A stretch of DNA of 64,000 nt, taken from contig OZ257133.1 in NCBI GenBank assembly GCA_965279135.1, positions 2,914,001 through 2,978,000 of the forward strand, given 5' to 3'. Both the position numbers and the translations under genes were made by a program. The notes under the pieces were generated by a model. It saw nothing but the letters and a program-made list of their open reading frames with translations. It searched no databases and had not been told where the DNA came from. This stretch comes from Croceimicrobium sp965279135. Its GTDB lineage: Bacteria; Bacteroidota; Bacteroidia; Flavobacteriales; Schleiferiaceae. Position 1 is the stretch's first letter. Each line of letters opens with the position of its first letter. This document shows positions 56,794-64,000 of the stretch, one piece after another.

Positions 56794-58458
56794 TTAAAAA
56801 TGATCTAAGACCTCTGCCGCCTTTTGCTTCAATTTAACATCTTCATTTTGAGCGGCTAAAGCTTCAATGGTCGCTTTTAATCGCTGTTTTCCTTCCGGCT
56901 GAAGTTCCTTAACCTTAGACAGGGCCAAATGTTGCAATTCCTTTTCTCCACTATCCAGTGCTATACCAACTACCGTAGCTTTTAATTTGGCATTAGAGCG
57001 ATCTAAAAGCTGTAGAACGGCCTTGCGTCGATATTCTGGCTTGTTTCTATTAGAAAGGTCGAAGAGTAAAAAGTTGAGGGGTCGGTTCTCCTTAATCCGC
57101 ACTAGGCCCCATGGGTCTTCATCTAAATATATTGCTCTGGGTGCCTCTTTTAAGGGAAGCAAAAGGGTGTCTTTGGAGGCAATTAGAGCACCCACGGTAA
57201 AATAGGTGCTATCGGACTGAAAATAAGCCCATCCTCGAAATTGTTGGAAGGCTAGATGATTAGTATCGGAATGACTACAAAGCAAATTCATTCCTTTTTC
57301 TGAGAAGTTTAAACGATAGTTTAAGTTGATGTTGACGGCCTCCTTTTTATTTAGGAAATACAAAGCCTGATCCAGATAGATCCGTTGGATGCTATCTACG
57401 GTCGATGCAGTATCAGACCAGCTTAAAGATCGCTCGCTTAAGTATTCTTCCAGATAGAAATTCCAAAATAGATTCGTAGTGTCGCCATTTTCTCTTTTGT
57501 TGAACAAATAGGCCCTCCAATCTTCGGCGGTGGAGCGTGCCTTGTTAAAATTGGCCCAATGCCACTGCCAATTATCCTTGAAAAACTCCTCTATAATGGC
57601 CAGATTAATTCTATCGGACTGTAATGAGGTGCCTGTCATTGAAAAGGCTGGAAAAGCTGGGTCTTGCCTGGAAGGTTCAATACCACTGAGCCCCAACATT
57701 CCTTCGCGACTAAAATTCCAATTAGAGGTTTCTGCTACATAATTGATTACATCCAGATGCCGTCCCTGGAAAGCGTCTATTCTTTGATCTTCCATGGCTC
57801 TCTCCTGAGCTTCGAGATTGGCCAGGTAATCCTTTGGGTCAAAGTTTTTGATCTTACTAATGGTCAGATAAAAATCTGTCATTTCAACAGGACCCTCAGA
57901 GTACAGGAATACTACCTCGCGACCGCCCTCCAAAAGCTTAAAGTCCTCTAACAAATGATGTTCGGTATAATAATCCTTGGGAAGAGCTAATGCCAACCTC
58001 AGAAACTGCGGCTTCTGGTTTATAGGAGCCGGTATTAGTATTCCGGGCATTCCATTCCCCTGATCTACTTCGCTGTTTAATGCATTCAACATGAAACCAG
58101 GCTCCAAAGGAGTGATAAATGCAGAAGTCTCAAATACAGTCCAGGGTATTTGATATTTTAAATAAACTCGGGCTTTAGAGTCGGCCGAATTAGGGAGACT
58201 TACCTTAAGCACCTGGTCTGAATAGGTGTAGTTGAGGCTCTGCTTTAAACGGCCTTCACTGAGCCTTACATCAAGGATTTCGGCCTGGTCGAGCTGCAGT
58301 GCAACTTTCTCTTCTTCATTCGGAGCATACCAAACTTCAAACATCTGAGTGGCCCCCTCATTATAGGTCCAGAAGGCTTCTGTGCTCTGCTCCTGAGCCC
58401 AAGTAAAGCTGCTCCCGATTAGGGCTATAAAAAGGCTTAAAAAACGGGGAAAATGCAT
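56794..58458 (-). CDS. M1-aminopeptidase-like protein without the protease motif, HEAT-like tail
   Basis: An exported protein of 554 residues (signal peptide 1-21, ending TWAQ). The first part (about 30-200) resembles the N-terminal beta domain of M1 aminopeptidases (KVSLPNSADSKARVYLKYQI; FITPLEPGFML), but no HExxH zinc motif follows. The middle (about 230-430) matches the size of the catalytic domain without its residues. The tail (about 460-554: RRKAVLQLLDRSNAKLKATV, KLKQKAAEVLDHF) looks like HEAT-like helical repeats. It may be a non-catalytic M1 relative. Function unknown. A TACTTTTG box lies 24 bases before the start. Confidence 0.6.
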   Translation of the reverse strand: MHFPRFLSLFIALIGSSFTWAQEQSTEAFWTYNEGATQMFEVWYAPNEEEKVALQLDQAEILDVRLSEGRLKQSLNYTYSDQVLKVSLPNSADSKARVYLKYQIPWTVFETSAFITPLEPGFMLNALNSEVDQGNGMPGILIPAPINQKPQFLRLALALPKDYYTEHHLLEDFKLLEGGREVVFLYSEGPVEMTDFYLTISKIKNFDPKDYLANLEAQERAMEDQRIDAFQGRHLDVINYVAETSNWNFSREGMLGLSGIEPSRQDPAFPAFSMTGTSLQSDRINLAIIEEFFKDNWQWHWANFNKARSTAEDWRAYLFNKRENGDTTNLFWNFYLEEYLSERSLSWSDTASTVDSIQRIYLDQALYFLNKKEAVNINLNYRLNFSEKGMNLLCSHSDTNHLAFQQFRGWAYFQSDSTYFTVGALIASKDTLLLPLKEAPRAIYLDEDPWGLVRIKENRPLNFLLFDLSNRNKPEYRRKAVLQLLDRSNAKLKATVVGIALDSGEKELQHLALSKVKELQPEGKQRLKATIEALAAQNEDVKLKQKAAEVLDHF

Positions 58459-58482
58459 GCCTTATGCGTAATTTAGCTACTG

Positions 58483-58490
58483 CAAAAGTA
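58483..58490 (-). promoter_or_regulatory. -7 box TACTTTTG (minus strand) before the M1-like gene
   Basis: Exact TAnnTTTG match on the minus strand in the 39-base gap between the M1-like gene and the divergent biotin carrier gene. Confidence 0.5.
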
Positions 58491-58497
58491 TGCTATC

Positions 58498-59016
58498 ATG
58501 TCCAGCGAAAAGTATCAAGTAAAGGTTAATGAGAAGGACTACAAGGTAGAAGTAGCACAAAACGGAGCTGAAATTAAGCTCGATGGCGAATTACTTAACC
58601 TTGACCTAAAAGGTGATGCCAAGAAAGGCTTTCACCTGCTCCGCAATCACAAAAGTCATCAGGTTCATATTCTTGAGGCTGATTACGAAACCAAGGAATT
58701 TTTAATTGAAGTAGACGGTGCCCCTTATCCAGTGAAAGTAGCGGATCGTTTTGATCTCTTACTCAAAGATCTCGGTATGGAGCATTTAGCAAATGCCGCA
58801 GTAAACGACCTTAAGGCACCAATGCCTGGCTTGGTGCTGGACGTTAAAGTCGAAGCCGGTGAAACAATTAAAAAAGGACAAGCGCTATTAGTACTAGAGG
58901 CCATGAAAATGGAAAACGTACTAAAAGCGGAAAGTGAAGCAACGGTTAAATCCATTAACTGCGCGAAAGGCGAAGCGGTGGAGAAAAACCAGGTGTTGAT
59001 CGAATTCGAGTCCTAA
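58498..59016 (+). CDS. Biotin/lipoyl carrier protein (BCCP-like)
   Basis: A 172-residue biotin carboxyl carrier. The first part (about 5-95) is a beta-rich N-terminal domain. The C-terminal biotinyl domain (about 103-172) has KAPMPGLVLDVKVEAGE and the biotin site EAMKMENV (Lys137). It would carry carboxyl groups for an acyl-CoA or pyruvate carboxylase, but no biotin carboxylase or carboxyltransferase gene lies beside it, so its partners are elsewhere. The 3' end overlaps the minus-strand lipoprotein gene by 4 bases. Confidence 0.92.
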   Translation: MSSEKYQVKVNEKDYKVEVAQNGAEIKLDGELLNLDLKGDAKKGFHLLRNHKSHQVHILEADYETKEFLIEVDGAPYPVKVADRFDLLLKDLGMEHLANAAVNDLKAPMPGLVLDVKVEAGETIKKGQALLVLEAMKMENVLKAESEATVKSINCAKGEAVEKNQVLIEFES

Positions 59017-60125
59017 GGGTGAGCGACGGCAAAGCTGCCGAAAACGTTGTTCAACTGTAAACTAGTACCATCAGCGCTCTTTAATATGGCTTGACCTGAG
59101 AAGCTAAAGCGCTTATGCTTGTGATTAGAGTTTACATCGTTATAATCATTCGTAGATTCTATTGCAAATCCTCCCTGAGTTCCAGGGTAGGCACTTGAAT
59201 ACATTTTCCCATCCTCATCAAAGTACTGAATCTCCACAGTGGAAAGATTATGAGGGTTGGTTACTCGATGCCCTTCTTTTCGGTAGTCGATATTGATATC
59301 ACAAATGGGTGACCCAGGAAGAATGATTTTCTCGATAATCTCGGTACAACCTGACTCGAATTGAATCTCGGCTCGTACTTTAAAGCCCGTCTGAAAACCT
59401 ACAACAGAATACTGTAAGCTGTTACCCTGGCCTGCATTTTGACCTGCTATTTGCCAGTTTACACTGCTAATTCTACCTACACGTGCTTGCGCTTCAACCT
59501 TAAGCTCGGAGCTGGTGCTTTTTAGGACATGTACCTGGGCTTTGCATTGGCCACCGGTCTCAATGATATGCTTTACTGAAGGGGTGCAGGTAAGAGGCCC
59601 TGTGCTGCGCATTTCAATGCTAAAAGTTGGGTTTTGTTGACCATTTAAACCGACTATACTGCAACTATCACCATAGTAGCTGCTGGATGGAGCAATCCAT
59701 ACCAGAGGAATATGTCCATTAACGGTATCAGCAAAAAAGTGGTAATCAAAATAATCAGGAAGGACAGTTGCTCCGCTAGGATCCATTAAGGGTACAGGAC
59801 CTGGCTTAAAAAGGTTGCCGGGATGTGGGATGGATTGAGGATCTAAAATATCGGATCCCCTCAGCTTTAAGACCAAAGCCTTTCGATAGGCCGGGCTGTC
59901 GGTTGCCAGAGCGCCATACATTTCTAAAACGGAATCCTTTAGTTCGTAGGAAGTAAACATCCGGTATGACTCTTCGCCGGCGACCAGATTTAAGGGTAAA
60001 CCATTAACTGTAGCATTTACGTAGAATCTGGGACTTTCTACGAATGAGCTTTGTCCTACACCATCATCTTCCCTACAGCCTAAAACCAAAAACAGGAAGG
60101 AAACAAATAAAAAGACCTTCTTCAT
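59013..60125 (-). CDS. Predicted lipoprotein downstream of the ECF/anti-sigma pair
   Basis: Unrecognised lipoprotein of 370 residues with lipobox VLGC (Cys16 or 17). The body is beta-rich, with no domain that I can name (KALVLKLRGSDILDPQSIPH; PTFSIEMRSTGPLTC; FSFSGQAILKSADGTSLQL). ATG 60125 shares its A with the stop of the anti-sigma gene (TGATG), so the pair is coupled; a GTG one codon earlier is possible. Being third in the sigma/anti-sigma operon, it may belong to the same envelope response. Confidence 0.7.
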   Translation of the reverse strand: MKKVFLFVSFLFLVLGCREDDGVGQSSFVESPRFYVNATVNGLPLNLVAGEESYRMFTSYELKDSVLEMYGALATDSPAYRKALVLKLRGSDILDPQSIPHPGNLFKPGPVPLMDPSGATVLPDYFDYHFFADTVNGHIPLVWIAPSSSYYGDSCSIVGLNGQQNPTFSIEMRSTGPLTCTPSVKHIIETGGQCKAQVHVLKSTSSELKVEAQARVGRISSVNWQIAGQNAGQGNSLQYSVVGFQTGFKVRAEIQFESGCTEIIEKIILPGSPICDINIDYRKEGHRVTNPHNLSTVEIQYFDEDGKMYSSAYPGTQGGFAIESTNDYNDVNSNHKHKRFSFSGQAILKSADGTSLQLNNVFGSFAVAHP

Positions 60126-61642
60126 CACTCTTCAAATAATCTATACCTCAACTGAAGGTTTGCCTGACCGGGTCTGTGCTCGGCCTCAAAATTCTGCGCA
60201 TTATCGCGGGTAATATCATTTAGTGCCATCGCATAACTAAGGGCTATGCTTAACCTGGGACTGTATTGATATTGATAACTAATAGAAGCAGAAAAATTTA
60301 CCGGTTCGAAACTATTCATCGGTTGATGATAGGAATGTCGCTCAACTTTTGGGTCTTGCTTAAATACTGTGGTCGTACGTGTTTCATCCATACTCACATC
60401 CAGAAGCACATCGGTATTTAGTCCAAGTCCAAAACTGTGTCTTGAATTGACTGCATAGCGGAAGTTGATAGGAATGCGTAATGAGTTCAGGTTTTTATAA
60501 TGGCGGTGAGTTTCCACATCTGTTCTTCCCAATCCAAAAAAGGTACTGTCATGAAGGGTCTCTAAGCCAATATCTCCGCTCCGATTATAAATGACTCCGG
60601 TACTGATAGAATAGTGATCATTGAAGCCATATTCGTACTCCAATCCCGCTTGCCATCCCGGAGACCCCATCTTCCCATTCATGGGTGCGCTTAATGCAGG
60701 ACCTCCAACCAGGTAAACTCTGGAATAAGCGGTCGGTACGTAAGGCTCAGACCTTGGTGGAAGCACAGTTACCGGGGCTTCTACATAGCTCATGGCTAAT
60801 GAAGGATATTGAACAAATTGTGGCACCAAATCCCGACTCGCAAGTAAAATGCTTTGATATGACTCATTTTCGGTAATTGGACTAGGCAATGCAACTGGCA
60901 ATGCCGCAGCAACAGGACTGTTAATAGTGTTACTAGCGTTAACGGGAGGAATGCTTTCGTTTTTACCTCCATCAAGACCGGATGAACTCTTGCTGCCTGA
61001 GGTTTTTGGCGTGCTCGCAGGAATAAGCGGGTCCTGATTCTCTGGAAAGGAGGTGTTCGAGATACTTTCTACCGGCACCGAGTTCGGATCATTTAAGACC
61101 GGACTTGCTTGCCACTGCACTAACATAGACAAGGCTGCCAGTAGGAGAATCGCTGCTGCGCTGCGCCAGTAGAAAGTAAGCGGTCTTGCTTCTCGCTGAT
61201 CGAGAATTGCCTCCATTCTGGCCCAATTATCCGGGTTAAAAGCGAATTGCGACTCTGCTGCCTTTTTCTGAAAGAGCTCCTGCAATTCAGATCCGCTCAT
61301 ACCGTTTTCCGGTCCAAGCTCCTCCTCCATGGCCTCCCAATTGGCAGGATTAAATGGGAAAGTTGCTCGCTTGAGTTTATCTCGGAATAGCTTTTTATAC
61401 TCTTGTTCAGACAGAGGCTCGGCAGGATTATTCATCTGCTCAAAAGCCTCCCAATTGGTCTGGCTAAACGGAAAAGATGCTTGCCCTAACTTGTCGCGAA
61501 AGAGCTTGCTGAACTCCTGCTCAGACAAAGGCTCTGATGAGTCAGCCATTTGCTCAAAGGCTTCCCAATTGGACTCATCGAACTCGAAGTTCGACTGATC
61601 CAGCTTGGATTCAAAAAGCTTTTTTAGGTCCTTCTCTGTCAT
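60125..61642 (-). CDS. Repeat-bearing membrane protein with anti-sigma-like N-terminus and outer-membrane barrel-like C-terminus
   Basis: A 505-residue protein paired with an ECF sigma factor, 5 bases downstream of it. Residues 1-152 are four exact 38-residue units, with Trp at 26, 64, 102 and 140 in the motif NWEAFEQM or a variant (the fourth unit is most diverged). Residues about 157-176 form a single membrane helix. The rest has a low-complexity linker (about 180-265), then a beta-barrel-like tail (GLEYEYGFNDHYSISTGVIY; HSFGLGLNTDVLLDVSMDET; NLQLRYRLFEE). Such N-termini in the phylum sit next to ECF sigma factors and may hold them. Four tandem copies are unusual. The barrel after a membrane helix is odd; the location is uncertain. 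Confidence 0.75.
   Translation of the reverse strand: MTEKDLKKLFESKLDQSNFEFDESNWEAFEQMADSSEPLSEQEFSKLFRDKLGQASFPFSQTNWEAFEQMNNPAEPLSEQEYKKLFRDKLKRATFPFNPANWEAMEEELGPENGMSGSELQELFQKKAAESQFAFNPDNWARMEAILDQREARPLTFYWRSAAAILLLAALSMLVQWQASPVLNDPNSVPVESISNTSFPENQDPLIPASTPKTSGSKSSSGLDGGKNESIPPVNASNTINSPVAAALPVALPSPITENESYQSILLASRDLVPQFVQYPSLAMSYVEAPVTVLPPRSEPYVPTAYSRVYLVGGPALSAPMNGKMGSPGWQAGLEYEYGFNDHYSISTGVIYNRSGDIGLETLHDSTFFGLGRTDVETHRHYKNLNSLRIPINFRYAVNSRHSFGLGLNTDVLLDVSMDETRTTTVFKQDPKVERHSYHQPMNSFEPVNFSASISYQYQYSPRLSIALSYAMALNDITRDNAQNFEAEHRPGQANLQLRYRLFEE
61187..61642 (-). repeat. Four tandem 114-base (38-residue) repeats in the anti-sigma-like protein
   Basis: Residues 1-38, 39-76, 77-114 and 115-152 align without gaps. 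Repeats 2 and 3 both begin LSEQE and share KLFRDKL with FPF and NWEA. Repeats 1 and 4 are more diverged. The period is exactly 38 codons. Confidence 0.9.
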
Positions 61643-61647
61643 CGCCC

Positions 61648-62199
61648 TTAGGCTACGTTATCAATTAGTTTGCGCATCATCTCCTGCAGTTTCTTACGCG
61701 CACTGCTAAGATGCCATTTGCTGGTTCCTTCGCTCATTCCCAACTTTTCGGCAATCTCTTTGTGGTTATATCCATCGATGATGTAGAGGTTAAATACCTT
61801 TTGACTCACCGGTGGTAGCTTTTGTACTAAAGCCAATAGTTCTTCTGCGTCAAAGCGCTTATCGGCTTCATTATAATCCATCTCAGTTAATGAAGCGAGC
61901 TGCATGGGTTCCTCTACATAATCCACCTTTGATCGCTGGTTCTTTCGATATTCATCAATTGCAGTATTGATGGTTATTCTTCTGATCCAGGCCTCAAATG
62001 GAACATTGCTGGAATACGATTCCAGATTGTTTAAAATCTTTAGGAAAGCTTTGTTGAGGAGAAATTCAGCGTCTTCTTTATTGCGCTCATAACGGAAACA
62101 CACGGCCATCAAAATGCCATAGCACTGTTTATACAGGCTATACTGGGCTTTCCGCTCTCCGCGGATACAGCCATCCAGCAATTGTTGGTCGATGTTCAT
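61648..62199 (-). CDS. ECF-type RNA polymerase sigma factor
   Basis: A 183-residue sigma factor. Region 2 (about 25-95) has FEAWIRRITINTAIDEYRKN, and region 4 (about 110-170) has LPPVSQKVFNLYIIDGYNHKEIAEKLGMSEGTSKWHLSSARKKL-type segments (described in pieces, as VFNLYIIDGYNHKEIAEKLG then MSEGTSKWHLSSARKK). It lies 5 bases before the repeat-bearing membrane protein, the likely anti-sigma factor. The regulon and signal are unknown, and no promoter is assigned. Confidence 0.93.
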   Translation of the reverse strand: MNIDQQLLDGCIRGERKAQYSLYKQCYGILMAVCFRYERNKEDAEFLLNKAFLKILNNLESYSSNVPFEAWIRRITINTAIDEYRKNQRSKVDYVEEPMQLASLTEMDYNEADKRFDAEELLALVQKLPPVSQKVFNLYIIDGYNHKEIAEKLGMSEGTSKWHLSSARKKLQEMMRKLIDNVA

Positions 62200-62294
62200 A
62201 AGCTAGCTTCTTCCGCTAATTTATCGAAAAGGATTCCTTATTCGAATTAGCTTCGGGAAAACAATACGATTCTGCTAGCCAATTAGTTGGGTTA

Positions 62295-63218
62295 TCAATT
62301 CAATTTCATGTCGAAATTGGTCAGATTGATGAATTTCATGATCCTTTCATGCAAATCACCCCGCTGTAATCCGATCAGTTTTCGGGTTCCAAATTCCTCT
62401 ACGCAATAGGAAGCCAAAGCCGAACCGTAAATAATTGCCTGCTTCATTGTTTCAAAAGAAACATCATCACTGTTGCAGATATGACCAATAAAACCACCGG
62501 CAAAAGTGTCTCCCGCACCAGTAGGGTCAAATACTTCTTCTAGTGGCAAGGCTGGCGCGTAGAAAATCTCACTGCCATGGAACAACAGCGCACCGTGCTC
62601 GCCCTTTTTGATGATGAGATATTTCGGGCCCATTTCGAAAATGCGTTGAGCGGCCTTTACCAGTGAGTATTCTCCACTCAGCTGACGAGCCTCTTCATCG
62701 TTAATCGTTAATAAATCGACCTCCTTAAGCACCTCAACCAATCCCGGCATAGCGACATCCATCCAAAAGTTCATCGTATCCATGATCACTAACTTAGGAC
62801 GCTTATCCATTTGGCTTAGGACTTTCATCTGAACCTCAGGCGTGAGGTTACCAAGCATTAGATACTCTGCTTGTCGAGCCTTTTCGGGTAGAACGGGATC
62901 AAAGTTCTCGAGGACATTTAATTCGGTAATCAAACTGTCCCGAGAGTTCATATCGTTATGATATTCACCTTTCCAAAAGAAGGTTTTACCTCCCTCTACT
63001 CTTTTTACTCCATCGGTGTCAATTCCCTTGGAGCGCATTAGCTCTAGTTTCGCCTCCGGGAAATCATCTCCGATCACCGAAACAATAGAAATATCCTTGA
63101 ATAAGCTTGCAGCTGATAATGAAGCGTAAGTGGCTGATCCACCGATGATTTTTCCCGATTCGCCAAAGGGGGTAATTAATTCGTCGAAAGCGACTGTTCC
63201 TACGATTGTTAGGCTCAT
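62295..63218 (-). CDS. PfkB-family carbohydrate/nucleoside kinase
   Basis: A 307-residue PfkB kinase, ribokinase-like fold. The N-terminal motif IIGGSATYASLSAASL and C-terminal signature DPTGAGDTFAGGFIGH (catalytic Asp in GAGD) are clear. The sequence (VIGDDFPEAKLELMRSKGID; INDEEARQLSGEYSL) resembles bacterial sugar or adenosine kinases, but the substrate is not certain. It is read from ATG 63218, close to the tRNA-Asn promoter, on the opposite strand. Confidence 0.9.
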   Translation of the reverse strand: MSLTIVGTVAFDELITPFGESGKIIGGSATYASLSAASLFKDISIVSVIGDDFPEAKLELMRSKGIDTDGVKRVEGGKTFFWKGEYHNDMNSRDSLITELNVLENFDPVLPEKARQAEYLMLGNLTPEVQMKVLSQMDKRPKLVIMDTMNFWMDVAMPGLVEVLKEVDLLTINDEEARQLSGEYSLVKAAQRIFEMGPKYLIIKKGEHGALLFHGSEIFYAPALPLEEVFDPTGAGDTFAGGFIGHICNSDDVSFETMKQAIIYGSALASYCVEEFGTRKLIGLQRGDLHERIMKFINLTNFDMKLN

Positions 63219-63272
63219 ATAAATGGGCTTAAAAATTTTGCTGCAAATATTGTGTAATTTGCCTGAAGGTGC

Positions 63273-63280
63273 TAATATTG
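63273..63280 (+). promoter_or_regulatory. Candidate -7 box TAATATTG of the tRNA-Asn gene
   Basis: TAATATTG is one base from TAnnTTTG and lies 28 bases before the mature tRNA, with a TTG about 20 bases further upstream as a possible -33 element. Confidence 0.35.
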
Positions 63281-63308
63281 CAGCCCTTTTATGAGGGAAT
63301 TCTCATAA

Positions 63309-63382
63309 GCTTCCTTAGCTCAGTTGGTTAGAGCATCTGACTGTTAATCAGAGGGTCCTTGGTTCGAGCCCAAGAGGGAGCG
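63309..63382 (+). tRNA. tRNA-Asn (anticodon GTT)
   Basis: A full cloverleaf of 74 bases. The acceptor stem pairs GCTTCCT with AGGGAGC (one G-T). The D arm is GCTC/GAGC, the anticodon stem TCTGA/TCAGA carries loop CTGTTAA with GTT at 63343-63345, and the T arm is CTTGG/CCAAG with TTCGAGC. The discriminator base is G82 and no CCA is encoded. It translates AAC/AAU codons. Confidence 0.96.
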
Positions 63383-63390
63383 CAAAACAC

Positions 63391-63420
63391 AAACGCTGGC
63401 TTATTAGTCAGCGTTTTTTT
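63391..63420 (+). terminator. Rho-independent terminator after tRNA-Asn
   Basis: AAACGCTG/CAGCGTTT (63391-63398 with 63409-63416) forms a stem that extends inward by three pairs, followed by a run of T ending at 63420. Confidence 0.9.
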
Positions 63421-63426
63421 ATGCCC

Positions 63427-63459
63427 AAAAAAAAGCCACCGCTGTAAAAGCGATGGCTT
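63427..63459 (-). terminator. Rho-independent terminator of the OmpA-like gene (minus strand)
   Basis: On the minus strand GCCATCGCT pairs with AGCGGTGGC (one G-T) around a 5-base loop, followed by eight T residues (A run at 63427-63434 on the plus strand). It lies 25 bases after the stop codon. Confidence 0.88.
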
Positions 63460-63483
63460 CCCCTGAGAAGTATAACACTTCTT

Positions 63484-64000
63484 CTAACGTACTTCTACGC
63501 GCCGGGCAAGGAATTGGTCTTTTAAATCCATTTCCTGACCCTGCACAATCCTTAATTGACTGGCATTTAGTTTCAGTTCTTCCGTGAGGAAATCCATAAC
63601 CGCCTTAGCTCTTTGTTCCCTGAGCTCGGCATTGTATTCCGGAGTTCCAACTTTATCGGTATAGGCGCTGATTACAAGTGGCTCATTGAGCCCTGCTAAA
63701 TTCTTCAGCAATTCCTCTTTAGAGGCTGTGCTAAGTTCAGCGGAATCAAAAGCAAAGAAAACAACCGCTTTGGGAGCCATGGTAGATTTATCCGGACCTT
63801 TCTCCAGATCAGCAATCTTCTGTTCCAAAATCTTATCCGCTTGAGCCAGGGCCTGATCCCTTTTCTCATTATCATCCTTCAACTCGTTCAATTGATCTTC
63901 ACTACGACGAGAGCTCGCCTCTAAATTGCTCACCCTACCCTCCAATTCATTAACTCTGGCCTTGGTACGTGCCAAATCATAATAGGGAGCTTCATAGTAG
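63484..64000 (-). CDS. OmpA-like domain protein, N-terminus cut by the window edge
   Basis: A partial gene of at least 171 codons. The visible C-terminal part (about the last 105 residues) is an OmpA/MotB-type peptidoglycan-binding domain (VVFFAFDSAELSTASKEELL; ISAYTDKVGTPEYNAELREQ; RAKAVMDFLTEELKLNASQL). Before it is a coiled-coil stretch (ARVNELEGRVSNLEASSRRS). The frame is open to base 64000 (it continues upstream as YYEAPYYDLARTKA), so the TTG at 63975 is not the start. It is probably an outer-membrane protein that anchors the membrane to the wall. A terminator follows. Confidence 0.85.
   Translation of the reverse strand, partial: YYEAPYYDLARTKARVNELEGRVSNLEASSRRSEDQLNELKDDNEKRDQALAQADKILEQKIADLEKGPDKSTMAPKAVVFFAFDSAELSTASKEELLKNLAGLNEPLVISAYTDKVGTPEYNAELREQRAKAVMDFLTEELKLNASQLRIVQGQEMDLKDQFLARRVEVR

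Noticed and set aside
62200..62294. CCAA/TTGG small inverted repeat after the PfkB gene as a terminator
   Set aside because: Stem of four pairs with no T run.
1..64000. CRISPR array, insertion sequence, prophage or toxin-antitoxin module
   Set aside because: No regularly spaced repeats, transposase, integrase or phage genes were seen; the XRE gene has no toxin-like partner.

Overview
The window looks like a piece of a Bacteroidota chromosome, most likely a free-living or marine member of the Flavobacteriales; I cannot name a genus. Reasons: many genes sit just downstream of the Bacteroidota -7 promoter box TAnnTTTG; Shine-Dalgarno sites are scarce; families typical of the phylum are present (DUF3276, DUF4292, DUF4625, CarboxypepD_reg-like TonB receptors, a DksA/TraR protein without its zinc cysteines, a permease fused to a DtxR domain). 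Gene density is high, with many ATGA-type overlaps. I see no rRNA, insertion sequence, prophage or CRISPR. One tRNA (Asn) is present. The first gene starts at the left edge and the last gene (OmpA-like) runs off the right edge.

Layout. 1-4.6 kb: CPA1 antiporter, RidA, HD hydrolase, then an AT-rich regulatory island with four palindromes ahead of an XRE regulator and an unrecognised P-loop ATPase. 4.6-6.5 kb (minus): a GluR0-like ligand-gated potassium channel with a beta-propeller lipoprotein. 6.6-17.2 kb: housekeeping (ileS, DksA-like, lspA, pgi/pmi, lipB, nudix, uvrC) and a patatin-barrel protein. 17.2-22.9 kb: a TetR-controlled operon (LolA-like protein, two FtsX permeases, ABC ATPase, outer-membrane barrel) that looks like a trans-envelope lipid or lipoprotein export system. 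22.9-26 kb: a lipoprotein and a GT-C-like membrane protein, separated by an RDD gene whose insertion duplicated the junction. 26-29.4 kb (minus): iodotyrosine-deiodinase-like nitroreductase, gpsA, M28 peptidase. 29.6-36.4 kb: flippase, dut, nucleotidyltransferase, TPR protein, DUF4292 lipoprotein, EnvC-like protein. 36.3-37.1 kb: methyltransferase-like membrane protein and DUF3276.

37.4-46.4 kb is a metal-centred region. A five-gene operon (DtxR/MntR regulator, binding protein, ATPase, permease-DtxR fusion, permease) is divergent from a TonB receptor, and both promoters share one MntR-like palindrome. Nearby are an LpxH-type phosphatase and a Mn-type superoxide dismutase. 46.7-51.9 kb: AddA-type helicase-nuclease, glycine C-acetyltransferase, single-HKD PLD protein. 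51.9-55.4 kb (minus) is a second metal locus, probably zinc: ZnuD-like TonB receptor, His-rich DUF4625 lipoprotein, and a Fur/Zur repressor, with a 17-bp Fur-family-like palindrome over the internal promoter. 55.4-64 kb: rseP, an M1-like protein without a protease motif, a biotin carrier protein, an ECF sigma factor with an unusual repeat-bearing anti-sigma/barrel protein, a PfkB kinase, tRNA-Asn, and the OmpA-like gene.

The best candidates for under-described biology are the prokaryotic glutamate-receptor channel, the two metal loci with visible operators, the four-palindrome XRE/ATPase locus, the TetR envelope operon with paired operators, the 4 x 38-residue repeat anti-sigma protein, the iodotyrosine deiodinase homologue, and lipB, which has no ordinary start codon.
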